Assembly: GCA_944386565.1 (NCBI GenBank)
Contig: CALXBO010000008.1
Span: forward strand, 1-64,000
Length of the DNA: 64,000 bases
Source of the DNA: an uncultured Ruthenibacterium sp.
GTDB taxonomy: Bacteria > Bacillota > Clostridia > Oscillospirales > Ruminococcaceae
Direction: 5' to 3'
The translations under genes were made by a program, and so were the position numbers. The notes under the pieces are model-generated. The model saw nothing but the letters and a program-made list of their open reading frames with translations, did no database searches and was not told the DNA's origin. Positions within the stretch are counted from its first letter, which is position 1. Every line of letters starts with the position of its first letter. Positions 1 to 7,931 of the stretch are shown piece by piece.

Positions 1-487
1 CTATCCGCACCAGTTCTCGGGCGGCCAGCGCCAGCGCGTCGGCATCGCCCGCGCGCTCATCATGAACCCGAAGCTCATCATCGCGGACGAATGCATCAGC
101 GCGCTGGACGTTTCCATCCAGGCGCAGGTCGTCAACCTGATGAAAGACCTTCAGGACGAAACCGGAACTGCCTACCTGTTCATCGCGCACGACCTGTCGA
201 TGGTCAAGTACATCTCCGACCGCATCGGCGTGCTGCACCTCGGCCATCTGGTGGAGACGGGCACGACGGACGAGATCTTCCGCAACCCGACCCATCCGTA
301 CACGCAGAGCCTTCTGTCGGCGATCCCCCACCCCAACCCCGTCACGGAGCGCACGCGCATTGCGCAGAGCTACGACTACAAAGAGGCCGGCGTGGACTAC
401 AACATCGGAACGAGCTACCTCGTGGAGGGCACGCATTACGTGCTTGCCACGGACGAGGAGTTCACACGCTGGACCTCAAAGCACTGA
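1..487 (+). CDS. oppF: Oligopeptide/dipeptide ABC importer ATP-binding protein (OppF/DppF type), 5'-truncated by the window
   Basis: ATPase subunit of a peptide importer acting at the inner face of the membrane; the start lies outside the window. The frame is open from base 2 and gives about 161 residues. Visible in order are the ABC signature FSGGQRQR, Walker B LIIADE with D-loop SALD, the H-loop IAHDLSMV, and the OppF-type C-terminal extension [17 protein letters not shown], which is typical of peptide importers. The Pro that usually follows the Walker B Glu is Cys (DECISALD). It ends with TGA and is followed 22 bp later by a strong terminator, so it is the last gene of its operon. OppF versus DppF cannot be separated from this fragment. 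Confidence 0.9.
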   Translation, partial: YPHQFSGGQRQRVGIARALIMNPKLIIADECISALDVSIQAQVVNLMKDLQDETGTAYLFIAHDLSMVKYISDRIGVLHLGHLVETGTTDEIFRNPTHPYTQSLLSAIPHPNPVTERTRIAQSYDYKEAGVDYNIGTSYLVEGTHYVLATDEEFTRWTSKH

Positions 488-509
488 GCAAAGCCCGCTT
501 TGCTTTCCA

Positions 510-536
510 AGCCCCCTGACAAGGGGGCTTTTTTTG
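510..536 (+). terminator. Rho-independent terminator after oppF
   Basis: The arms AGCCCCCT (510-517) and AGGGGGCT (522-529) pair perfectly around a GACA loop and are followed by a run of T to about 535. It lies 22 bp after the oppF stop and closes that operon. Confidence 0.9.
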
Positions 537-579
537 TTGGAGAATCGAAATTGTGATAACATCTTTCACAAAAAATTCC

Positions 580-608
580 TTGACTTTATTGGTCAGAACC
601 AATAAAAT
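580..608 (+). promoter_or_regulatory. Sigma-A promoter of the MarR-ABC exporter operon
   Basis: TTGACT (580-585) and TAAAAT (603-608) are separated by 17 bp. The next gene starts at 658 behind AAAGGAGA. The palindrome at 585-606 fills the spacer, so regulator binding would block RNA polymerase. Confidence 0.8.
585..606. promoter_or_regulatory. Probable MarR operator (perfect inverted repeat)
   Basis: Arms TTTATTGGT (585-593) and ACCAATAAA (598-606) are perfect 9-bp complements separated by CAGA. The palindrome overlaps the end of the -35 box and the first bases of the -10 box. Its size and symmetry fit a MarR dimer, and its position just upstream of the marR-like gene implies autorepression. 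That the 658-1167 product binds it is inference. Confidence 0.75.
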
Positions 609-657
609 TGTTTTGCATCAAACAGTTCGATACTGAACAGAAAGGAGACAGCGCAGC

Positions 658-1167
658 ATGAAACTCGGATTCGAGCTGCACACCACGGATATCTGCATCA
701 GCCGGGCGCTGAACCGGATGATCGACGAATCCGTCGCCGACCGGGCCACGCCTGCCCACGGCCGGATTCTGGGGTTTGTGGAGCATGAGAACCGCATGGG
801 GCGGGACGTTTATCAGAAAGATCTGGAGGCGGAACTGGGCATCACGCGTTCCAGCGTGACCAATCTGCTCCAGCTGATGGAGAAAAAGGGGTACATCCGG
901 CGCGTTGACGTGATGAGTGACGCACGGCTCAAGCGCATCGTTCTGACGGACAAGGGCCATGAGGTACTGCGCGGCCTTGACCGCTGCATCGACCGCATGG
1001 AGGATCATCTTCATTCGCTCCTGACTCCGGACGAAGTCGATACGCTGATCGAGCTTCTTCACAAGCTGCGCGACGGAATGCCCGAAGAGGGGCTCTCCTG
1101 CCCGCCCCCGCCGGACGAGATCTGCTGCATCGAACTGCAAAACAAGGAATTGGAGGGACACCGATGA
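658..1167 (+). CDS. MarR family transcriptional regulator
   Basis: Winged-helix regulator of 169 residues, the usual MarR size. The helix-turn-helix falls near residues 57-80 (ELGITRSSVTNLLQLMEKKG), followed by the wing with the typical D-R pair (SDARLKRIVLT), then long C-terminal helices for dimerisation. The tail carries three Cys (SCPPPP.. and ..CCIE), which could sense thiols or metals, though this is not shown. ATG is preceded by AAAGGAGA. The stop overlaps the next ATG by 4 bp (ATGA), so it is translationally coupled to the exporter genes. It probably represses its own operon through the palindrome at 585-606 and is released by an exported compound. The ligand is unknown. Confidence 0.92.
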   Translation: MKLGFELHTTDICISRALNRMIDESVADRATPAHGRILGFVEHENRMGRDVYQKDLEAELGITRSSVTNLLQLMEKKGYIRRVDVMSDARLKRIVLTDKGHEVLRGLDRCIDRMEDHLHSLLTPDEVDTLIELLHKLRDGMPEEGLSCPPPPDEICCIELQNKELEGHR

Positions 1168-2918
1168 TCAAAACACTGGCGGCGCAGATCAGGCAATACA
1201 AAAAAGCCTCGATCCTCGCGCCGATCTTCACGTTTCTCGAAACGGTGATGGAGATCCTCATCCCGCTTGTGATGGCATCCATCATCGACAACGGCATCGA
1301 GAAAAACGACATGAGCGTCGTTTTGCGCGACGGCCTGCTGATGATCTGCATGGCGGCGGTCTGCCTTTTGTTCGGCATTCTGGCCGGGCGCTTCGCGGCG
1401 TATGCGTCGACGGGCTTTGCCTGCAACGTGCGCGACGCAATGTATGAAAAAATCCAGACGTTCTCATTTTCCAACATCGACCATTTCTCGACGGCCGGTC
1501 TTGTCACGCGTCTGACGACCGACGTGACGAACCTTCAGAACGCATACCAGATGATTCTGCGCATGTGCATCCGCGCTCCGGCCATGATGCTCTGCGCGCT
1601 CTTCCTCTCGTTTGCCATCAGCGCCAAGCTGAGCATGGTGTTCGTCGTCGCGCTGGTCTTCCTGGCCGCATGCCTGTCGTTCATCATCTCCCGCACCATT
1701 CCGGTGTTCAACAAGGTGTTCGACAGCTACGACGCACTGAATGCCAGCGTGCAGGAAAACGTCTCGGCCATCCGCGTCGTGAAGGCGTTCGTCCGTGAAA
1801 AATACGAAAACGAGAAATTCACCAAGGCCGCCACGGCTCTGTACAGACTGTTCGTGAAGGCGGAGAGCACGCTGTCGTTCAACAACCCCGCCATGATGAT
1901 CACCATTTACAGCTGCATCCTCGGTCTGAGCTGGTTCGGCTCTCAGCTAATCGTCGGCGGCGAACTCACGACCGGCCAGCTCTCCAGCCTGTTCAGCTAC
2001 ATCGCAAACATCCTCATCAGCCTGATGATGATTTCGATGGTGTTCGTCATGATCACGATGAGCGCCGCCAGCGCACGCCGTATCTCGGAAGTGCTGCGCG
2101 AGGAACCCGACATCGTGAGCCCGGAGAATGCCGTCACGGAAATTCCCGACGGCAACGTCGATTTCGATCACGTTTCGTTCTCGTACCGCACCGGCACGGG
2201 CAAACCCGTTCTGCAGGACATTGACCTGCACATCAAGTCCGGCGAGACCATCGGCATCATCGGCGGCACGGGCGCGGCGAAGTCCAGCCTTGTGAACCTC
2301 ATCAGCCGTCTGTACGACGTCACGGAGGGCTGCGTCAAGGTAGGCGGCATCGACGTGCGCCGCTACGACATCGAAGCGCTGCGCGACGATGTGTCCGTGG
2401 TGCTGCAGAAAAACGTTCTGTTCAGCGGCACGATTCTCGACAACCTCCGCTGGGGCGACGAAAACGCAACGCGTGAGGAATGCGAGCGCGTGTGCCGTCT
2501 CGCTTGCGCGGACGAATTCATCGACCGCTTCCCCGACGGCTACGACACCTACATTGAGCAGGGCGGCTCGAACGTCTCCGGCGGCCAGAAGCAGCGCCTG
2601 TGCATTGCGCGCGCCCTGCTGAAAAAGCCGAAAGTCCTCATTCTGGACGACTCCACAAGCGCCGTCGACACGGCGACCGACGCCAAGATCCGCAAGGCTC
2701 TGCGCGAGGAGATCGCCGACACGACAAAATTCATCATCGCGCAGCGCGTCTCCAGCGTTCAGGACGCCGACCGCATCCTCGTTCTGGACAACGGCCGCGT
2801 CGACGGATTCGACACGCATGAAAATCTTCTGAAAACCAACGCCATTTACCGCGAGGTCTACGAAAGCCAGACCAAGGGCGGCGGCGACTTTGATGAGAAA
2901 GGAGGCGATGAGCAGTGA
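1164..2918 (+). CDS. ABC exporter half-transporter, subunit with degenerate ATPase site
   Basis: Type IV (B-family) exporter of 584 residues: six membrane helices in residues 1-310, then an ATPase domain. Walker A is GGTGAAKSS (about residue 367) with Ala in place of the last Gly. The signature VSGGQKQR is intact. Walker B is LILDDS, with Asp where the catalytic Glu normally sits, and the H-loop is IAQR, with Gln for His. These substitutions mark the noncatalytic half of heterodimeric exporters such as TM287/288, LmrCD and BmrCD. It starts in the marR stop (ATGA) and ends in the GTG of its partner (GTGA), so the two halves should be made together. Substrate unknown; drug or lipid export is likely by family. 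Confidence 0.93.
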   Translation: MIKTLAAQIRQYKKASILAPIFTFLETVMEILIPLVMASIIDNGIEKNDMSVVLRDGLLMICMAAVCLLFGILAGRFAAYASTGFACNVRDAMYEKIQTFSFSNIDHFSTAGLVTRLTTDVTNLQNAYQMILRMCIRAPAMMLCALFLSFAISAKLSMVFVVALVFLAACLSFIISRTIPVFNKVFDSYDALNASVQENVSAIRVVKAFVREKYENEKFTKAATALYRLFVKAESTLSFNNPAMMITIYSCILGLSWFGSQLIVGGELTTGQLSSLFSYIANILISLMMISMVFVMITMSAASARRISEVLREEPDIVSPENAVTEIPDGNVDFDHVSFSYRTGTGKPVLQDIDLHIKSGETIGIIGGTGAAKSSLVNLISRLYDVTEGCVKVGGIDVRRYDIEALRDDVSVVLQKNVLFSGTILDNLRWGDENATREECERVCRLACADEFIDRFPDGYDTYIEQGGSNVSGGQKQRLCIARALLKKPKVLILDDSTSAVDTATDAKIRKALREEIADTTKFIIAQRVSSVQDADRILVLDNGRVDGFDTHENLLKTNAIYREVYESQTKGGGDFDEKGGDEQ

Positions 2919-4843
2919 ACAGACAGCCTCAACGTATGGGCGGCCCGCGCGGCGGAGCCGGTCTCAGCGCTCTGCGCAACACGCCGGGCGCCGGAAAAGT
3001 CATGGCGCGCGTGCTGCGTCTCATTCTCCGCGATTACCCGGTGCACTGCGTCGCGGTCATCGTTGCCATTCTCGTTTCCACGCTCGCGCAGGTGCGCGGC
3101 ACGCTCTTCCTCCAGACCCTGATCGACGACTACATCCTTCCGATGACGAAAACCGCGTCGCCTGACTTCGCGCCGCTCGGGCAGGCGCTCATCCGCCTCG
3201 CCTGCATCTATGTGGTCGGCGTGCTGTGCGCCTGGGCGTACAACCGCATCATGGTCACCGTCTCGCAGGGAACGATGCGCGACATCCGTGTGAAACTCTT
3301 CACTCACATGGAGAGCCTTCCCATCCGCTACTTTGACACGCACCCGCACGGCGACATCATGTCGGTCTACACGAACGATACCGATACGCTGCGTCAGTTC
3401 ATCAGCCAGAGCCTGCCGCAGATGTGCGCCGGCATCATCCAGATCGTGAGCGTGTTCTTCAGCATGATCATGCTGGACATTCCCCTGACGATCCTCGCGC
3501 TCGTGATGGTGGGCGTGATGATGAGCGCGACGCGCTTCATCGCCTCCCGCTCCGGCAAGTACTTCGTCGACCAGCAGCGCGACCTCGGCAAGGTGAACGG
3601 CTACATCGAGGAAATGATGGACGGCCAGAAGGTCGTCAAGGTGTTCTGCCACGAGGAAAAGAGCCTTGAGGAATTCCGCGCGCACAACGAACAGCTCCGC
3701 CAGAGCGCGGACAACGCCAACAAGTTCGGCAACATCCTGATGCCTGTGAACGCGCAGCTGGGCAACCTGAGCTACGTGCTCTGCGCCATCGTGGGCGCGA
3801 CGCTCTCCATCTACGGCATCAGCGGCCTGACGCTGGGCGCGCTGGTCTCCTTCCTGACGCTGACCAAGAACTTCAACCAGCCCATCACGCAGCTCTCGCA
3901 GCAGCTCAACAGCGTTGTCATGGCGCTCGCGGGTGCGAACCGCGTCTTTGAGCTGATGGACGAAGAGCCCGAGAAGGACGAGGGCTACGTCACCCTCGTG
4001 AACGTGAAGGAAAAGGCGGACGGCTCGCTCGAAGAGACCCCTGAACGCACGAACGTCTGGGCCTGGAAGCATCCGCACCACGACGGCACGCTGACGTATG
4101 AACGCCTGCGCGGCGACGTTGTGATGGACGGCGTCGACTTCGGCTACGTTCCCGAGAAGACAGTTCTGCACGACATTCATCTGTACGCGCAGCCCGGCCA
4201 GAAGATCGCGTTTGTCGGTTCGACGGGCGCCGGCAAGACGACCATTACGAACCTGCTCAACCGCTTCTATGACATTCAGGACGGCAAGATCCGCTACGAC
4301 GGCATCAATATCACCAAGATCAAGAAAGACGACCTGCGCCGCGCTCTGGGCATGGTGCTTCAGGATACGCACCTGTTCACCGGCACGGTCATGGACAACA
4401 TCCGCTACGGCCGTCTGGACGCCACCGATGAGGAATGCATCGCCGCGGCCCGTCTGGCCAACGCCGACGGATTCATCCGCCGCCTGCCGGACGGCTACAA
4501 CACGATGCTGACGGGCGACGGCGCGAACCTCTCGCAGGGCCAGCGCCAGCTGCTCGCCATCGCGCGCGCGGCCGTGGCCGACCCGCCCGTGCTGATTCTC
4601 GACGAGGCGACGTCCTCGATCGACACGCGCACCGAAGCACTCGTGCAGCAGGGCATGGACGGCCTGATGTACGGACGCACGTCGTTCGTCATCGCGCATC
4701 GTCTTTCCACGGTCCGCAACGCCGACTGCATCATGGTTCTGGAACAGGGCCGCATCATCGAGCGCGGCACGCACGACGACCTGATGGCGCAGAAGGGCCG
4801 CTACTGCATGCTGTACACCGGCGGTCTGAACAAAGCGGAGTGA
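2915..4843 (+). CDS. ABC exporter half-transporter, catalytically complete partner subunit
   Basis: Second half of the heterodimer, 642 residues. The GTG start overlaps the previous stop by 4 bp and has AAAGGAGG 9 bp upstream. It has a Gly/Arg-rich N-terminus, six membrane helices to about residue 330, an inserted charged linker (residues 350-395), then an ATPase domain with Walker A GSTGAGKT (about 434), Walker B LILDEA (about 560) with catalytic Glu, and H-loop IAHR (about 592). Its signature is LSQGQ instead of LSGGQ, the variant that completes the degenerate composite site with the partner's Walker motifs. A terminator follows at 4864. Family knowledge says one site hydrolyses ATP and one mainly holds it; that this applies here is inferred from the residues. 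Confidence 0.94.
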   Translation: MNRQPQRMGGPRGGAGLSALRNTPGAGKVMARVLRLILRDYPVHCVAVIVAILVSTLAQVRGTLFLQTLIDDYILPMTKTASPDFAPLGQALIRLACIYVVGVLCAWAYNRIMVTVSQGTMRDIRVKLFTHMESLPIRYFDTHPHGDIMSVYTNDTDTLRQFISQSLPQMCAGIIQIVSVFFSMIMLDIPLTILALVMVGVMMSATRFIASRSGKYFVDQQRDLGKVNGYIEEMMDGQKVVKVFCHEEKSLEEFRAHNEQLRQSADNANKFGNILMPVNAQLGNLSYVLCAIVGATLSIYGISGLTLGALVSFLTLTKNFNQPITQLSQQLNSVVMALAGANRVFELMDEEPEKDEGYVTLVNVKEKADGSLEETPERTNVWAWKHPHHDGTLTYERLRGDVVMDGVDFGYVPEKTVLHDIHLYAQPGQKIAFVGSTGAGKTTITNLLNRFYDIQDGKIRYDGINITKIKKDDLRRALGMVLQDTHLFTGTVMDNIRYGRLDATDEECIAAARLANADGFIRRLPDGYNTMLTGDGANLSQGQRQLLAIARAAVADPPVLILDEATSSIDTRTEALVQQGMDGLMYGRTSFVIAHRLSTVRNADCIMVLEQGRIIERGTHDDLMAQKGRYCMLYTGGLNKAE

Positions 4844-4863
4844 TCGTTCCGCACATAAAGCGC

Positions 4864-4902
4864 AAAAACTGCGGGCAAACTGTGTTTGCCCGCAGTTTTT
4901 TT
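4864..4902 (+). terminator. Rho-independent terminator of the MarR-ABC operon
   Basis: Seventeen-base arms (4864-4880 and 4884-4900), beginning AAAAACTGCGGGC, pair around a TGT loop and end in T. It lies 20 bp after the exporter stop. Confidence 0.93.
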
Positions 4903-4978
4903 CATTTCATTGCAATATTCCCGCACACGGCTGCGTATTATCCGTGTCAACCACTTTATTCAAAAGGAGTTATCACCG

Positions 4979-5467
4979 ATGAAAAAACTTTGCCTGCTTC
5001 TTGCCGCCGCCATGCTTGCCGCCACGTTTGCCGCCTGCGGCGCATCTTCTTCCTCCGTTTCCTCTTCTGAAGCCGCTCATGTGGACGGTACGCTCGAGGA
5101 GCTGATGGAGAAAGTCTACGAGGGTATCGGGGAAGATGAGATGCCGATGGTCGGCAACACCGAACTGACCGCGGACAATTCCGTCTACTACACCGGCGTG
5201 GAGAGCACTGAATACACCGAGGGCCTTGCGTCCGAAGCGATGATCGGTTCGATCGCACACTCCGTCGTGCTGCTGCGTGCCGAGGACGAAGCCGCCGCCG
5301 AAACGCTGAAAGAGGACGTCAAGGCGAACGTCGATCCCCGCAAGTGGATCTGCGTGGAAGCGGAAGAGGTCATCACCGACAACATCGGCGACCTTGTCAT
5401 TCTCATCATGTCGGACGGAACTCTCGCGCCGAAACTGCACGAGAACTTCCTCGCTCTGGCTCAGTAA
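4979..5467 (+). CDS. DUF4358-like lipoprotein
   Basis: A 162-residue secreted lipoprotein of unknown function. It starts with a lipoprotein signal peptide (MKKLCLLLAAAML...) with the lipobox TFAAC at Cys20, followed by a Ser-rich linker and an acidic globular domain. The frame is open further upstream, but ATG at 4979 has AAAGGAG 9 bp before it and directly begins the signal peptide. The domain arrangement (TGVESTEYTEGLASEAMIGS..., then an alternating hydrophobic C-terminus) resembles DUF4358, a family often found beside DHHW proteins in Clostridia; the next gene is such a protein. The domain assignment is from memory of the family pattern. A second member follows at 6368. Confidence 0.7.
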   Translation: MKKLCLLLAAAMLAATFAACGASSSSVSSSEAAHVDGTLEELMEKVYEGIGEDEMPMVGNTELTADNSVYYTGVESTEYTEGLASEAMIGSIAHSVVLLRAEDEAAAETLKEDVKANVDPRKWICVEAEEVITDNIGDLVILIMSDGTLAPKLHENFLALAQ

Positions 5468-6355
5468 ATGAAAGCGAGTCTGCTTGCCGCGGCCGTCTGC
5501 ACCGCGCTTGTACTGAGTTCCTGCAGCGCTCCCGCTGCGCAGAACGGGATTTATTCTCTGGACGGTGATCTGGTCAAGGACATCACTCCGCTGGATGAGC
5601 GTTCGGTGGAACTGTTTGCGGAAAAACTGACGTCCGTCCGTGAGACGTATCTCACAGAGAACAACCGCGTGTTTTACGCGGTGATCCCCGACAAGGCCCA
5701 GTATGCGAACGAGACCGTTCCCCGCATTGACCTCGAGGCCGTATGCTCATCGCTGGACAGTTCTCTGCCGAACTGGACGCGCATCGACCTCTCCTCCGCC
5801 CTCTCAGCGGACAGCTACTACCGCACCGACGGACACTGGCGGCAGGAAGAGCTCCAGAGCGTTGTGAATGCGCTGGGCGCGGCCATGGACTTTTCCGCCG
5901 ATCTCTCCGCGTTTGAGGAAAACCGGTATGAACATTTCCTCGGCACCTACGCCGGGGACGCCCGCAACCCGCAGCCCGAGACCCTTGTGTGGCTGACAAA
6001 CAGCGACACACAGGCGGCAGTCGTGGACAACTACCAGACGCCGGACGTGAAGACAGTGTACGACACGGACAAGCTCGCGTCCGACATTCCCTATGACGTG
6101 TTTCTCTCGGGCGCGACGCCCGTGGTAACAATCTCAAATCCGAATGCTTCGACAGACCGTGAGCTCGTGATTTTCCGGGATTCCTTTTCCTCGAGCCTTG
6201 CGCCGCTTCTGTGCGGGGAGTATACTAAGATCACACTGTTGGATCTTCGCTATATGGCAACGGCGCTGATCCCGCAATTTGTCACATTCGGCGATCAGGA
6301 CGTGCTGTTCCTGTACAGTCTGGAAGTTGTCAACAACAGCGCCATGCTGCGTTGA
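5468..6355 (+). CDS. DHHW-like (AlgJ/AlgX-related SGNH fold) lipoprotein
   Basis: A 295-residue lipoprotein with signal peptide and lipobox LSSC at Cys19. The motif TDGHW (about residue 117) matches the conserved TDxHW block of DHHW/AlgJ/AlgX proteins, which are SGNH-hydrolase-like and help O-acetylate exported polysaccharides. A later RDSFSSSL (about residue 237) matches the conserved DSF block. The first His of the name-giving motif is Gly. Its ATG follows the previous stop without a gap (TAAATG), and no Shine-Dalgarno sequence is visible, so it probably relies on translational coupling. Usually an MBOAT acyltransferase is encoded nearby; none is in this window. Biochemical activity is not proven for this family in Clostridia. 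Confidence 0.72.
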   Translation: MKASLLAAAVCTALVLSSCSAPAAQNGIYSLDGDLVKDITPLDERSVELFAEKLTSVRETYLTENNRVFYAVIPDKAQYANETVPRIDLEAVCSSLDSSLPNWTRIDLSSALSADSYYRTDGHWRQEELQSVVNALGAAMDFSADLSAFEENRYEHFLGTYAGDARNPQPETLVWLTNSDTQAAVVDNYQTPDVKTVYDTDKLASDIPYDVFLSGATPVVTISNPNASTDRELVIFRDSFSSSLAPLLCGEYTKITLLDLRYMATALIPQFVTFGDQDVLFLYSLEVVNNSAMLR

Positions 6356-6367
6356 AAGGAGTCATTC

Positions 6368-6913
6368 ATGAAACGACTGATCACATCCGCCCTCGCCCTC
6401 GTGCTGGCCGTCTCGCTCGCCGCGTGCAGCGGCGCGGCAGGGTTTGCGCAGGACGCCGACTTTTCCTCCGCCATCGAATCCACCCGTGAGGAAGAGCTGA
6501 ATCAGGCCTTCCCCATCGTCGATTACACGGCGGGCGGCGAGCCGGTGCTCTCCCTGAACCCGAACGGAATGTCCGAGGAGGAGGCCGCCTCTTACGCGCA
6601 GATGGTTGCGGACACGATCGGGCTTGACGGTTCCCTGTTCGAACGGTACAGCGTTTCCGCTTCGCTCATCATCACGCAGGCCTACGCGGTCGGCGTGTTC
6701 CGCCCGGCCGAAGGGTGCGAAGAAGATGCGCTGGACGCCGTCAACAGCTATGTGGACAACGTCAAAAAGTCGTTCGAGAATTACCTCCCGGATCAGTACG
6801 ACATTGCAAAACAGGCCGTTGTGCGCCAGTATTCTTCCGGCGAGATCCTGCTGGTTTTGTGCGAAAACGCACCGCAGCAGGCCGATGCACTGGAAAAGGC
6901 GCTGAGCGAGTAA
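6368..6913 (+). CDS. Second DUF4358-like lipoprotein
   Basis: A 181-residue lipoprotein with signal peptide MKRLITSALALVLAVSL and lipobox LAAC at Cys20. The mature domain has the layout of the 4979-5467 product: an acidic linker, a segment around residues 60-110 rich in small residues, a YAVGVF-like strand, and a C-terminal helix-strand-helix ending in DALEKALSE. ATG is 12 bp after the DHHW gene and preceded by AAAGGAG. It is the last gene of a three-lipoprotein operon closed by the terminator at 6916. Function unknown; it may be a partner of the DHHW protein at the cell surface. Confidence 0.68.
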   Translation: MKRLITSALALVLAVSLAACSGAAGFAQDADFSSAIESTREEELNQAFPIVDYTAGGEPVLSLNPNGMSEEEAASYAQMVADTIGLDGSLFERYSVSASLIITQAYAVGVFRPAEGCEEDALDAVNSYVDNVKKSFENYLPDQYDIAKQAVVRQYSSGEILLVLCENAPQQADALEKALSE

Positions 6914-6915
6914 AG

Positions 6916-6952
6916 AAAAACGGGTTTCCGTGTTCGGAAACCCGTTTTTTGT
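6916..6952. terminator. Bidirectional terminator between the lipoprotein operon and the CCA-like gene
   Basis: Arms 6916-6930 and 6935-6949 (AAAAACGGGTTTCCG and its complement) pair perfectly around TGTT. Both strands end in a T run, so it serves the plus-strand lipoproteins and the convergent minus-strand gene ending at 6953. Confidence 0.92.
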
Positions 6953-7780
6953 TTATGCGGAAAGCGTGCGCGCCAGCGCGAGAAGCGCCGCGGGCGTATT
7001 AAGCGCGGGCGTGCGCTGCACGGCCGACAAGAGCTGTGACAGAACGCCCTTCATTTTTCTGGCCGGAACTCCGGCAGCCGTCAGCTCCTGCGCCGTCACG
7101 GCGAGTTGGCTGATGCGGTACGGCTCGCCGCTCTCACACAGTTTCTGATAGAGCACCGCAGCGTCCTTCCAGCCCGGCGCAAAGACGGAAAGCGCTTGTG
7201 CGGCCGCGTTGAAATCAAATTTCGGCAGACGGCCCAGACGGCTTTTCAGCTCCAGCATGCTGCGGGGCGGCGCATAGGCGAACAGGCTCTCGTATACGAT
7301 GAGCGTGCGGCACATCTTTTCATCCATCTTCATGGCGCGGGACGCGCGGAACACGTCGGCGCCGCACAGATGCAGAAATGCCCACCAGCGGGCCGCCGGA
7401 TTCGCAGGCACCGAACTGAGAGGGCCGAGGCAGCGCTTCGGGCCGCCCACGCCCACATGCGAAAAACCGCCTGCCGCCGCCAGCGGAGCGATCATCTCCG
7501 GGTGTTCGGACATGAGCACCGCCTGCACGCCGTCCACAAATTTTTCCGGCGTCACACCGGACAGGCGCGGCGCATAATCACAGGCCGCAAGATATGTATC
7601 CGCCTCGATGTTCGCGCCGATCATCGCACAGCACACATACAGTGTGAGCACATGCAGCGGGCTCGCTTCAAACAGTTCCCGCGCATCTCCCCGTGTGCGC
7701 AGCACAAGCCCCTGCTCTGTCTCCTGGACGCAGAAACCCGCTTTTTCCACCACGCGGTCCACCTCAAGAGTCCATTTCAT
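6953..7780 (-). CDS. CCA-adding-enzyme/poly(A)-polymerase-like protein lacking the nucleotidyltransferase head
   Basis: A 275-residue protein resembling the neck, body and tail of class II CCA-adding enzymes. Residues 40-105 follow the pattern after the usual EDPLR motif (SPLHVLTLYVCC..., then GVTPEKF, VLMSEHPE, LAAAGGF). The C-terminus LAVTAQELTAAGVPARKMK matches the family's conserved ELAVTGxDLxxxG element. The catalytic head with GGxVRD and the metal-binding Asp pair is absent, although the first 15 residues (VEKAGF) look like the extreme N-terminus of a full enzyme; this suggests internal loss of roughly 120 residues. ATG at 7780 is chosen because the extended -10 promoter at 7808-7816 lies inside any longer version. 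It may be a tRNA-binding relic or repurposed paralog. Confidence 0.6.
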   Translation of the reverse strand: MKWTLEVDRVVEKAGFCVQETEQGLVLRTRGDARELFEASPLHVLTLYVCCAMIGANIEADTYLAACDYAPRLSGVTPEKFVDGVQAVLMSEHPEMIAPLAAAGGFSHVGVGGPKRCLGPLSSVPANPAARWWAFLHLCGADVFRASRAMKMDEKMCRTLIVYESLFAYAPPRSMLELKSRLGRLPKFDFNAAAQALSVFAPGWKDAAVLYQKLCESGEPYRISQLAVTAQELTAAGVPARKMKGVLSQLLSAVQRTPALNTPAALLALARTLSA

Positions 7781-7807
7781 CCGCATTCCCCCGCTTTCTG
7801 TTGAACA

Positions 7808-7816
7808 GTATACCAA
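7808..7816 (-). promoter_or_regulatory. Extended -10 promoter of the CCA-like gene
   Basis: Read on the minus strand, TGGTATACT is a TGn extended -10 element, with no good -35 at 17 bp. Transcription would begin near 7801, which excludes the ATG at 7816 and supports the start at 7780. Confidence 0.5.
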
Positions 7817-7830
7817 AAAATCTGCTCAAA

Positions 7831-7859
7831 TTGTTTATTTTTTTGAAAAAAAATATTAT
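7831..7859 (+). promoter_or_regulatory. Promoter of murC
   Basis: TTGTTT (7831-7836) and TATTAT (7854-7859) are 17 bp apart in a very AT-rich stretch between divergent genes. The murC start is at 7932. Confidence 0.6.
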
Positions 7860-7931
7860 ACTGTAAACAGAAGCGTATGCCCGCGCGTTGAAACGGCGCG
7901 GCGAATCAGAAACAAAGGTGGTCTTGTTTGG

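Noticed and set aside
2858..4774. An open frame of 638 codons on the minus strand
   Set aside because: Antisense shadow of the second ABC exporter subunit.
4910..4941. A promoter TTGCAA / TATTAT ahead of the lipoprotein operon
   Set aside because: The spacing is 20 bp, too long for a standard sigma-A promoter, and no better pair was found; the true start of this transcript is undecided.
5468..6355. Calling the DHHW-like protein an active acetyltransferase
   Set aside because: Only the TDGHW and DSF blocks are visible, the first His of the motif is Gly, and no MBOAT partner is present; catalysis cannot be claimed.
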